DNA from: an uncultured bacterium
GTDB taxonomy: Bacteria > Bacillota > Clostridia > Lachnospirales > Lachnospiraceae
DNA length: 22,033 bases
Direction: 5' to 3'
Assembly (NCBI GenBank): GCA_905215405.1
Contig: CAJMQE010000064.1
Span: forward strand, 1-22,033
The notes beneath the pieces were generated by a model. It was given only the letters and a program-made list of their open reading frames with translations. It was not told where the DNA came from and did not search any database. Positions 1-6,700 of the stretch are shown here, piece after piece. Position numbers and translations under genes: made by a program. Positions within the stretch are counted from its first letter, which is position 1. Each line of letters starts with the position of its first letter.

Positions 1-12
1 TTACTGAAAACA

Positions 13-57
13 GGAGCTGCCCACTAATTTTTATTTTAGTGCGACAGCCCCTTTTTT
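13..57 (+). terminator. Rho-independent terminator of an off-window gene
   Basis: An imperfect inverted repeat pairs 13-27 with 36-51 (outer GGAGCTG/CAGCCCC, inner CACTAA/TTAGTG) and is followed by six T residues at 52-57. The reverse strand also has a short T run after the stem, so it could act in both directions. It insulates the heat-shock gene from whatever lies upstream of the window. Confidence 0.7.
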
Positions 58-278
58 ATGTTTTATCGACTGGTTCAGCCACCGCAAAAGACGCATCCGA
101 GGAAAAGGAAAACACCTCCAACGAAACCATCACCAGCACTTTTTCCAAACTATCTCTTTCAGAAAATAAATATATTTCTCTTCAAAAAAATATTTGTTAG
201 GTTAAAAAGAATAGTGTTAACAGTGTACTTTAGCCAATGAATCCAGTGTTTAACAGTTTTTCAATAAAAATAAAAAAA
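58..278. other. Gene-free spacer upstream of the heat-shock promoter
   Basis: Together with the flanking regulatory sites this fills the gene-free stretch before the first gene. A 60-codon open frame begins directly on the terminator T-tract. It has no ribosome binding site and a low-complexity Lys/Pro/Phe-rich translation, so I do not call it a gene. No RNA gene or repeat is visible. Confidence 0.5.
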
Positions 279-305
279 TTAGCACTCACCTCTTGACAGT
301 GCTAG
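279..305 (+). promoter_or_regulatory. CIRCE operator (HrcA binding site)
   Basis: The sequence reads TTAGCACTC, nine bases, then CAGTGCTAG. The CIRCE consensus is TTAGCACTC-N9-GAGTGCTAA, so the left arm is perfect, the spacer is exactly nine bases and the right arm matches at seven of nine positions. The right arm overlaps the -35 element of the promoter below, as expected for HrcA repression that is relieved by heat shock. HrcA binding is inferred; the hrcA gene is not in this window. Confidence 0.85.
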
Positions 306-321
306 TAATAAGTGTTATAGT
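293..321 (+). promoter_or_regulatory. Sigma-A promoter of the Hsp20 gene
   Basis: A perfect -35 TTGACA (293-298) is followed by a 17-base spacer and a -10 TATAGT (316-321). The -10 is preceded by TG one base upstream (extended -10). Transcription would begin near 328, giving a leader of about 140 nucleotides. The -35 lies inside the CIRCE right half, so strong promoter plus repressor explains heat inducibility. Confidence 0.8.
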
Positions 322-467
322 ACAACTAGAACAAAGGAAGAGAGAAAAAGATGTAGTAAAAACTTAAAAACATCGATCGAACCTTTGCCAATCATGAAAC
401 GTGTGCTATACCGAAAGGCTTCAACACATAAAACAATCATATTTTTATTTAATAGGAGGAATGACTT

Positions 468-923
468 ATGATGATGATGCCAAGTATTTTAGGAGAAAAC
501 TTATTTGATAACTGGATGGATGAATTCCCATTTGGTAATTTTTTTAATGGAGATAAGAATTCATTTTTCGGTAAGAGTGACAATAATTTAATGAAGACAG
601 ATGTAAAAGAAAAAGACAATTCTTATGAAGTAACTATGGATCTACCAGGATATCAGAAGGAAGATCTGAATGCAAAATTAAAAGATGGTTACCTGACGAT
701 CAATGCAAAAAGGGAAACGAACAGCGATGAAAAGGATCAGGAAGGCAACTATATTAGAAGAGAGAGATTTTCAGGTCAGTGTTCCAGAACTTTCTTTGTA
801 GGTGATTCAGTAAAACAGGAAGATATCAAAGCCAAATTTGAAAATGGCATCCTGATACTGGATTTTCCAAAAGATGCAGTCAAAAAGCTGGAAAGCGATC
901 AGACCATTGCAATCGAAGGATAA
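468..923 (+). CDS. Small heat-shock protein, Hsp20/alpha-crystallin family
   Basis: This 151-residue protein is an ATP-independent cytoplasmic holdase that keeps unfolding proteins soluble until DnaK/GroEL systems refold them. The N-terminus is short and rich in Phe/Asn/Asp (residues 1-41), typical of the variable oligomerisation arm. An alpha-crystallin domain follows from about residue 42, with the family pattern YEVTMDLPGY, a central LTINAKRE strand, and GILILDFPK near the end. The C-terminal IAI is the IxI oligomer contact motif. Length is usual for bacterial Hsp20. The start at 468 has AGGAGGA at 454-460 with seven bases of spacing. The gene is monocistronic, flanked by terminators on both sides, and sits behind a CIRCE operator, which supports its heat-shock role. 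The family assignment is very secure; the exact subfamily name (Hsp18, IbpA) cannot be settled here. Confidence 0.96.
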   Translation: MMMMPSILGENLFDNWMDEFPFGNFFNGDKNSFFGKSDNNLMKTDVKEKDNSYEVTMDLPGYQKEDLNAKLKDGYLTINAKRETNSDEKDQEGNYIRRERFSGQCSRTFFVGDSVKQEDIKAKFENGILILDFPKDAVKKLESDQTIAIEG

Positions 924-1020
924 AGCATTTTTATTTGCAGAATGTTCATAGGGTTTTGAAATCTTTGCGATCATGTACCAATATTGATTTAGCCATTTAA
1001 AATAGAACAAAAAAGTCCAG

Positions 1021-1058
1021 TCCCCATACCGTAGAACACCATACGGTATGGGGATTTT
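1021..1058. terminator. Bidirectional Rho-independent terminator
   Basis: A perfect 13-base inverted repeat (1021-1033 with 1042-1054) encloses an 8-base loop. An A-run lies just upstream (about 1009-1015) and TTTT follows the right arm (1055-1058), so it could work on either strand. It closes the Hsp20 transcript and separates it from fliB. Confidence 0.85.
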
Positions 1059-1283
1059 GCAGTTTCGGGTTCCGTTTGTCACAAAAATATAGTATGATGG
1101 TACATAGGACATTTGGCAAAGAAGATCCAGCAGACAGGAGCTGGGTGGATCAAAGGCTGGCCAGATGGATCAGACCGGTTTGGAAGATAAAAAATAAAAG
1201 AAAATATAAAGTATAAATAAAAGAAAAATAAAAGATAGAAGAGCAGGCCTGAGTTGTAGAAAGTGGAAATATGGAGGAAAAAG
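1059..1283 (+). other. Leader region of fliB, purine-rich, no clear promoter
   Basis: This is most of the 360-base gap between the Hsp20 gene and fliB. It must hold the fliB promoter, but I see only weak candidates (TTGTCA at 1076-1081 without a well-spaced -10; TATAGT at 1088-1093 without a good -35). From about 1188 to 1242 the strand is almost pure A/G/T, with two near copies of an AAATAAAAGAAAA motif at 1192-1204 and 1215-1227. A small hairpin (CCAGC/GCTGG) lies near 1125-1145. No small gene is supported. Confidence 0.4.
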
Positions 1284-2495
1284 ATGAAAAGAAGAGTACC
1301 AGGATATTATAAGGATTTTACCTGTATCGCGTCAGAATGTAAGGATAACTGCTGCGTAGGAGGCTGGGAAATTGATATAGATGATGAAACAGTAGAATAT
1401 TATAAAACGGTGGAAGGTGAATTTGGCGACAGATTGCGTGCCTCCATCGGAAGAACAGATGAATACTGTTTTAAGCTGAAAGACGGAAAATGTCCATTTT
1501 TGGATGAAAAAGGGCTTTGTGAGATTTATGGAACGCTTGGCGAAGACAAGATGGGAGTTGTCTGTACACAGTTTCCTAGATATACCGAATATTATGGAAA
1601 TGTGAAAGAGACAGGAATCGGACTTGCGTGCGAAGAGGCAGAACGAATTATTTTCAGTGACCGGACACCATTTTCAATGAAAGAGGAAGAGATTGCGGAA
1701 GAGGAAGTTGAGGACCAGGAATATGACAAAGAGCTTGCAGAACAACTGTTTATTGTGCGTGACCGTTGTTTCGCAATATTAGAACTTGATCGAAGTCTGT
1801 ATCAGAAAATGGCATTTCTAGTGGCAATGTGCCATGAAGTACAAGAAAAAATCAATGAAAATAAAGTAAAGGACATACCACAGGTTTTAAAAGCCTATGA
1901 AGCAGATACATTTGACAGAATTATAAATGCTTTGAAAGCAGAAATGCATGAAGATAAGAGCAAGGAAGCAGAAGGCAGCATGGTAACAGACGGAGAAGTG
2001 GCTGGAACAGTTCGAGATAAAGTGGAAAGTATGTTATGTGCTTATCAGGAACTGGAAGTGCTTGGTGATATCTGGCCGAATGCACTGGATCACATGTTTA
2101 CAACATTTCATGAGGATGATTGCAGCGAGGATCAGTACCGCGAACTGGCAGCAGAATTTTATGAAGGACTTGGAGAAAGACAGCACGAGTACAAGAATCT
2201 GTTAAGCTATTTTGTTTTCCGTTATTTTATGAAGGCGGCATACGACCATGATGTATTCGAAAAGATGCAGCTGTGTGTTACGAACTTCTTTGTTGTCAGA
2301 GAGATGGATCTGGTAAAATGGCTCGATAATCAGAAGAAATTCTCCTTTCAGGACCGAATCGATACAGTCCATATATTCTCACGTGAGGTAGAATATTCGG
2401 AAGATAATATGGAGAGTCTTGCAGAAGAATTTCTGTTTGATGATGTATTTAAAAGAGAGGAACTGATCGGACTTTTACTTGATTGCGATCGTTAA
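1284..2495 (+). CDS. fliB: FliB-like flagellin lysine-N-methylase family protein
   Basis: The protein is about 403 residues and matches the FliB family, whose Salmonella founder N-methylates surface lysines of flagellin. The cysteine signature is visible: C14, C19, C23 and C24 in the N-terminal CxxxxCxxxCC segment, then CPFLDEKGLCEIYGTLG, then VCTQFPR, then GLACEEAERI. This Cys-rich head is the family hallmark and probably binds a metal or Fe-S cluster. The rest is an acidic helical region with no membrane segment. A GTG at 1263 would add seven residues, but GGAGG at 1273-1277 lies six bases before the ATG at 1284, which I therefore prefer. No flagellar genes adjoin it, so its substrate is inferred from family only. 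The stop at 2493-2495 lies within an open frame coding for a dehydrogenase tail, suggesting a recombination junction just downstream. Confidence 0.85.
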   Translation: MKRRVPGYYKDFTCIASECKDNCCVGGWEIDIDDETVEYYKTVEGEFGDRLRASIGRTDEYCFKLKDGKCPFLDEKGLCEIYGTLGEDKMGVVCTQFPRYTEYYGNVKETGIGLACEEAERIIFSDRTPFSMKEEEIAEEEVEDQEYDKELAEQLFIVRDRCFAILELDRSLYQKMAFLVAMCHEVQEKINENKVKDIPQVLKAYEADTFDRIINALKAEMHEDKSKEAEGSMVTDGEVAGTVRDKVESMLCAYQELEVLGDIWPNALDHMFTTFHEDDCSEDQYRELAAEFYEGLGERQHEYKNLLSYFVFRYFMKAAYDHDVFEKMQLCVTNFFVVREMDLVKWLDNQKKFSFQDRIDTVHIFSREVEYSEDNMESLAEEFLFDDVFKREELIGLLLDCDR

Positions 2496-2604
2496 GGACA
2501 TTGAATCTATCATTACTGATGAATTCCCATGGGAACAACTTCCCGAAGCAATTGAAAGAGCAGCAGATGTAAAACATGCACGAAATGTTATCATTAAATA
2601 TTAA
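2485..2604 (+). pseudogene. C-terminal remnant of a zinc-type alcohol/polyol dehydrogenase
   Basis: In the frame starting at 2485 the last 35-40 codons read like the tail of medium-chain zinc dehydrogenases: ITDEFPWEQLPEAIERAAD followed by KHARNVIIKY and TAA at 2602-2604. That tail normally ends a protein of about 340-350 residues. Here the frame is closed by TGA at 2464, has no start or ribosome binding site, and its beginning overlaps the end of fliB. It looks like a deletion scar that fused downstream dehydrogenase DNA, with its terminator, to the fliB 3' end. The call rests on recognition of the tail pattern alone. Confidence 0.6.
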
Positions 2605-2615
2605 CGGATGAGTGG

Positions 2616-2657
2616 AATCCTCCTGTTTCAGAGAATGATCTGGCAGGAGGATTTTTT
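2616..2657 (+). terminator. Rho-independent terminator
   Basis: AATCCTCCTG (2616-2625) pairs perfectly with CAGGAGGATT (2644-2653), and CAG/CTG pairs inside the loop extend the stem. Six T residues run from 2652 to 2657. It probably belonged to the lost dehydrogenase gene and now ends fliB transcription before the secretion operon. Confidence 0.88.
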
Positions 2658-2757
2658 ATGTTTTTTGATACGGTAACCAGTCATAAAGTCATACAAAATG
2701 AAATTCATATAGGTAACATGGGTTAGAAATCTAGTACTTACTGTATACAAAGTTCTA

Positions 2758-2786
2758 TTGTAATGAAAAAAAGGAAGGACTATAAT
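2758..2786 (+). promoter_or_regulatory. Sigma-A promoter of the T7SS operon
   Basis: TTGTAA (2758-2763), a 17-base spacer and a consensus TATAAT (2781-2786) form the best promoter before the secretion genes. Transcription would start near 2793, giving a leader of about 46 nucleotides. The stretch from 2658 to 2757 holds no gene; the only repeats seen there are a doubled GTCATA and a short ATGAA/TTCAT inverted repeat (2698-2708), too short to call an operator. The ribosome binding site of the first gene is an unusual G6 run (2829-2834) only four bases from the ATG. Confidence 0.75.
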
Positions 2787-2838
2787 CCATGCTATATTGG
2801 ACATTGTAGAAAAATAAGACAGCCTTACGGGGGGAATT

Positions 2839-4071
2839 ATGGGAAAGTTAAAAGTCAGAAATAAAAATCAGATGTTAACGATCAGTGTGAAAACAGAAAG
2901 AAAGGAACAGATTGATGGAAATCTGGTACAGTGGTTCACACAGTCGAATGTACATGGATTTATTCCATTTGAAGTCAGTGGGAAAAATGATAAATATACT
3001 GTTACTTATCTTGCAACAGGTTTTTTAACACTGAAAGAATATTTAAAACAGCCAGTCAGCAGACAGGATTTCATGATCCTGCTAGATAGTCTGGTCGGAA
3101 CAATGATGATTCTGCCGGATTATAATCTGTCATACGGAAATGTTTTTGTTGATATGCAGACCATTCTTGTGAATCCGATTTCCAAGCGGGCAAGTATTTT
3201 GTATTATCCGGTAGCCGGTTATCAGAACCACAAATATTTCAACCTTTTCCTGATGGAATTGCTGAAACATGTAACACCAGCAGATCCAGCAGATGTGGAA
3301 TATATAATGGATCTGAAGATGAGACTCGGACAGAATGCGCCAGTGACCTGGAAAGTGATCACAGATTACATTCACAAGTGGATGCCAAAACAAAGTGCAA
3401 GTGAAGCATGGAAACAGAACGGCCTGACAGCAGCCCAGCAGCGTAATAAAAATAGTGCCAGACTGCAGAATACCGGAGTACATAGTGAGCATTTAAAAAA
3501 TGAAGCAACACAGAAAAAGGATACGAAGAATAAATGTCCGCAGTGCGGGTTTGAAAATTCCCTGACAGCAAAATTCTGTGTGAAATGTGGCAATCTTCTT
3601 CAGGTAAATGATCAGATCGTACAGCAGGAAAGTCAGCCGGTCAGCGAACAGATTCTTCCAAAGGAGAATCCGAGCGTAAATGATGATCTGTATGATATTC
3701 AGGAAACAACAGTCTTAAGTGAGAAACTGGACGAAGAGGAAAGCGAGACAACAGTACTTGCTCCAGAGCCACAGAGAATTACAGCATGGTTGATCCGTAC
3801 TTCGACTGGAGAAAAGGTGCTTTTGGATAAAGACAGATTTCAGGTCGGAAAGAGCAGGGTCTGTGATTATACAGTCATGGGAAATAATGCAGTCAGCAGA
3901 ACTCATGCGGATTTCATTTATGAAAAAGAAGCATTTTATATTATTGACCTTGATTCCACGAACAGAACATATGTAAATGGTCTGGCGATTGAGCCACAGA
4001 CAAAAGTGAAACTTGAAAGTCAGGATCAGATCCGTCTGGGAAATGAAGATTTTACATTTACATGTGAATAA
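2839..4071 (+). CDS. FHA-domain protein with EssB-like (DUF6382-type) N-terminus and zinc ribbon
   Basis: This 410-residue cytoplasmic protein opens the operon. Residues 1-190 form a beta-then-helical domain that I recognise as DUF6382-type; it resembles the cytosolic pseudokinase domain of EssB/YukC, the T7SSb scaffold protein. A paralogous domain is encoded at 14201. A zinc ribbon follows (C233, C236, C247, C250). The linker carries two ETTVL motifs (Thr290/291 and Thr304/305) just before a C-terminal FHA domain (316-410) with the expected phosphothreonine-binding residues: G337-K-S339-R340, S353-R-T-H356 and S373-T-N375 with VNG at 379-381. FHA proteins such as GarA and OdhI are switched by phosphorylation of a threonine motif N-terminal to their own FHA domain; the ETTVL pair suggests the same here, with the kinase at 4967 as writer. 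No membrane segment is seen. Family is sure; the switch and EssB role are inference. Confidence 0.88.
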   Translation: MGKLKVRNKNQMLTISVKTERKEQIDGNLVQWFTQSNVHGFIPFEVSGKNDKYTVTYLATGFLTLKEYLKQPVSRQDFMILLDSLVGTMMILPDYNLSYGNVFVDMQTILVNPISKRASILYYPVAGYQNHKYFNLFLMELLKHVTPADPADVEYIMDLKMRLGQNAPVTWKVITDYIHKWMPKQSASEAWKQNGLTAAQQRNKNSARLQNTGVHSEHLKNEATQKKDTKNKCPQCGFENSLTAKFCVKCGNLLQVNDQIVQQESQPVSEQILPKENPSVNDDLYDIQETTVLSEKLDEEESETTVLAPEPQRITAWLIRTSTGEKVLLDKDRFQVGKSRVCDYTVMGNNAVSRTHADFIYEKEAFYIIDLDSTNRTYVNGLAIEPQTKVKLESQDQIRLGNEDFTFTCE

Positions 4072-4092
4072 TGGAGAACAAGGGGAAGAGAA

Positions 4093-4926
4093 ATGAGAGT
4101 ATGGAAAGCAGCTGTAACTGATGCTGGAATCAGAAAGCGTACGAATCAGGACAGCTATTGTATAAAAGAAGCGGATACTCCGCAGGGAAAGATAGGCATG
4201 AGCGTCATATGTGACGGAATGGGTGGACTGATGAAAGGGGAGGTAGCCAGTGGTTCTTTGATCATGGCATTTTCGAACTGGTTCGATCAGAAGCTTGTCA
4301 CATTGCTAGAAGAATGGAACGCAGAAGTTTCTTCTACAGAAAATCGTGTGGTAAACGACCATCCCCAAAATGTGAACGCGCTGGAAAAAAGTATCGAAGT
4401 GGACTGGAAAAGACTGATAGAAAATGCAAACATAAAATTATCAGAGTTTGGAAGAGAACACGGATTTCAGTTGGGAACGACTCTGACGGCAATGCTTTTT
4501 TATGAGAAACAGTTCTGTTTGGCAGTACATGTTGGCGATACAAGAATTTACCGGGTCACGGAGAACAATATAGAACTTTTGACCGAGGATCAGACTGTCA
4601 TGAACAGAGAAATTAAAAATGGCAGACTGACAAAAGAACAGGCACTGACAGATCCGCGTAGAAATGTGCTATTACAATGTATCGGTGCATCGGCGGTAGT
4701 GGTTCCGGAAATGTACCATTTTGAAGTAAAGGAAAATGAGGCATATTTGCTGTGCACGGATGGATTCCGGCATAAGATCAGTGAAGATGAGATGTTGCAG
4801 CTATTTCGGCCATCCAGTCTTGCGAGTGAGCAAATGATGCAGCAGCATATTGGCGTATTGATCGACAGGGATAAGGAACGGAAAGAATGCGATAATATCA
4901 CTGCAATACTTCTAAAGATCGGATGA
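4093..4926 (+). CDS. PP2C-family (PPM) Ser/Thr protein phosphatase
   Basis: This 277-residue soluble enzyme is a Mn2+/Mg2+-dependent phosphatase that removes phosphate from Ser/Thr residues. The PPM motifs are intact: RTNQDS with metal ligand D20, CDGMGG with D41 and G42, HVGDTRIYRV, CTDG with D223, and the terminal DNIT with D267 and N268. Length is close to bacterial PrpC/Stp types (about 240-280). An insertion around residues 80-110 (ENRVVNDHPQNVNALE) is longer than in the minimal family. The gene starts 21 bases after the FHA gene, behind AGGGG at 4081-4085, and lies 40 bases before the kinase gene. The pairing makes it the eraser of that kinase's marks on the FHA and PTDVL proteins. It resembles PppA of type VI secretion in context, though the two systems are not homologous. 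Confidence 0.95.
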   Translation: MRVWKAAVTDAGIRKRTNQDSYCIKEADTPQGKIGMSVICDGMGGLMKGEVASGSLIMAFSNWFDQKLVTLLEEWNAEVSSTENRVVNDHPQNVNALEKSIEVDWKRLIENANIKLSEFGREHGFQLGTTLTAMLFYEKQFCLAVHVGDTRIYRVTENNIELLTEDQTVMNREIKNGRLTKEQALTDPRRNVLLQCIGASAVVVPEMYHFEVKENEAYLLCTDGFRHKISEDEMLQLFRPSSLASEQMMQQHIGVLIDRDKERKECDNITAILLKIG

Positions 4927-4966
4927 GAAGTATCTATCTTTACAAACGTAACAGGGGGATAGTGTT

Positions 4967-6661
4967 TTGGCTGAAATAGGATCAGTTATAGATGGAAAAT
5001 ATGAAATACTGAAACTGATTGGAAAGGGCGGTATGTCCAGGGTCTATCTGGCAATGGATAAGCGTCTGAACAAACAGTGGGCAGTAAAAGAGATTCAAAA
5101 GAGGGCACACGATAAGAATAATGAAGTTGTCATTCAGAGTGCCATTGCGGAAGCGAATATGATCAAGTCACTCGATCATCCGTCGTTGCCAAGAATTGTG
5201 GATATTATTGAGCAGCAGGATGTGATCTATGTCATTATGGATTATATTGAAGGAGAGACGCTTAACAATCTGGTAAAACAGGGGGCACAGCCACAGGAGG
5301 CAGTTATTGACTGGGGCATGCAGTTATGTGGAGTCCTCGATTATCTGCATACACGAAGGCCGGCGATCATTTACAGAGATATGAAACCTGGAAATGTTAT
5401 GTTAAAACCGGATGGAACAGTCAAACTGATCGACTTCGGTATTGCAAGAGAATATAAGGAACACAATCTTTCAGATACAGTCAGTCTGGGAACAAAGGGA
5501 TATGCGGCGCCAGAACAGTTCGGTGGAAATGGGCAGACAGATCCGAGAACCGATATTTATTGTCTTGGAGTTACCCTACATCATCTTGTTACCGGGCATA
5601 GTCCGACAGATCCACCATATGAAATCTATCCGATCAGGCAGTACGATCCGGAACTGTCAGCGGGTCTGGAAGAAATTATTCAGAAATGTATTCAGCCGAA
5701 TCCATCAGATCGATATCAGTCCTGTGCAGAACTTCTGTATGCACTGGAACATTTTGAAGATGGTGACAGGCTTCACAAACAAATCCTAAAGAAAAAAATG
5801 AGAAAGTTCTATTGTGTCGTTGGTGCCTGTGTGTGTTGTTTAGCAGCAGGAATCACGGGGCAGATCATGAATCATAGAACTACAAATGCAGATTATGTTG
5901 CAGTGCTGGCAAAAGCAGAAAAAGTCAGTGCAAAATCAGAAAAAATAGATTTTTATTCTGATGCAATTTCGATAAAACCAACCACAGTGACCGCTTACGA
6001 GGAACTTGTCGAGACGCTTCGGGAAGATACCGAATTTACGGTCGAAGAGGAAAATATTCTAAAGACTGCAATCAATGATCATCTGATTGACTTACGATCA
6101 TCACCTGGTTATGCACAGCTTGCATTTCATATAGGAAAACTGTATTGGTATTATTACACTTATGGAACGAATGAAACAACGGATGACAATCAGCTGACAA
6201 GAATGAAGAGTTCCATTCAGTGGTTCCAGGATGCAGTCGACTATGGAAAGAAAACAGATGATTTTTATGACATGGCAACAATTTATTGCGAAATAGGCAG
6301 ATTTAATAAAGATATTACCATTAATATTCAGGAAGCGAAGGATAAGGGAGAGTACAAAGAGTACTGGGATAATCTTTGCAATATGATGGAATGGGAACAG
6401 GATAGTAACGATGAAATCGTTGTACTGGAACTTGACAGACTGGTTATCAATGCGGTCGAAAATTATGCAAGAAAGTTCAAGTCTGATGGAATCAGCCAGT
6501 CTGAACAGTTGGAACTGTATCAGAAAGCAAAGAGCTCCACGCAAAAGGTGGCTACGACAACAGACAAAACAGATGCAATGAAGAAGCAGATAACAGGGCG
6601 TTTTGATGCAACAGAAAGTGCTATTGAAAATGCATATGTAAATGCAAATGGCCAGAACTAG
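4967..6661 (+). CDS. Transmembrane Hanks-type Ser/Thr protein kinase with helical ectodomain
   Basis: The 564-residue protein has an N-terminal kinase domain (about 10-275), one membrane helix (about 281-300) and a 260-residue extracytoplasmic part. Catalytic elements are complete: glycine loop GKGGMSRV, K41 in AVK, E62 in helix C, YRDMKPGN with catalytic D138, DFG at 156-158, and the activation/P+1 loop LGTKGYAAPEQF, whose Ser/Thr residues are likely autophosphorylation sites. The preceding Arg makes it an RD-class kinase. The ectodomain is helical and TPR-like, not PASTA repeats, so it probably does not bind muropeptides as PrkC/Stk1 do; its ligand may be a partner protein. The start is TTG at 4967, nine bases after AGGGGG (4952-4957); no in-frame ATG precedes the glycine loop. 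Its position suggests it phosphorylates the TxVL motifs in neighbouring gene products. Confidence 0.95.
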   Translation: MAEIGSVIDGKYEILKLIGKGGMSRVYLAMDKRLNKQWAVKEIQKRAHDKNNEVVIQSAIAEANMIKSLDHPSLPRIVDIIEQQDVIYVIMDYIEGETLNNLVKQGAQPQEAVIDWGMQLCGVLDYLHTRRPAIIYRDMKPGNVMLKPDGTVKLIDFGIAREYKEHNLSDTVSLGTKGYAAPEQFGGNGQTDPRTDIYCLGVTLHHLVTGHSPTDPPYEIYPIRQYDPELSAGLEEIIQKCIQPNPSDRYQSCAELLYALEHFEDGDRLHKQILKKKMRKFYCVVGACVCCLAAGITGQIMNHRTTNADYVAVLAKAEKVSAKSEKIDFYSDAISIKPTTVTAYEELVETLREDTEFTVEEENILKTAINDHLIDLRSSPGYAQLAFHIGKLYWYYYTYGTNETTDDNQLTRMKSSIQWFQDAVDYGKKTDDFYDMATIYCEIGRFNKDITINIQEAKDKGEYKEYWDNLCNMMEWEQDSNDEIVVLELDRLVINAVENYARKFKSDGISQSEQLELYQKAKSSTQKVATTTDKTDAMKKQITGRFDATESAIENAYVNANGQN

Positions 6662-6700
6662 AGTTGTTATGAACAATAAGTTGTGAAGCAGGAGAGGAAA

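Noticed and set aside
58..240. 60-codon open frame on the + strand after the first terminator
   Set aside because: It starts on the terminator T-run, has no ribosome binding site, and its translation is low-complexity Lys/Pro/Phe.
1076..1106. Promoter for fliB using TTGTCA
   Set aside because: The only -10 candidates are at 11 or 19 bases spacing and match poorly, so I do not list it as a feature.
807..1112. 101-codon open frame on the - strand across the Hsp20 3' end
   Set aside because: It overlaps the conserved alpha-crystallin coding region and a terminator, and its translation resembles no family.
1263..1283. GTG start adding seven residues to fliB
   Set aside because: GGAGG falls inside this extension, correctly placed for the ATG at 1284.
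6683..6700. GTG start adding six residues to the PTDVL protein
   Set aside because: The AGGAGAGG site is inside the extension and is spaced for the ATG at 6701.
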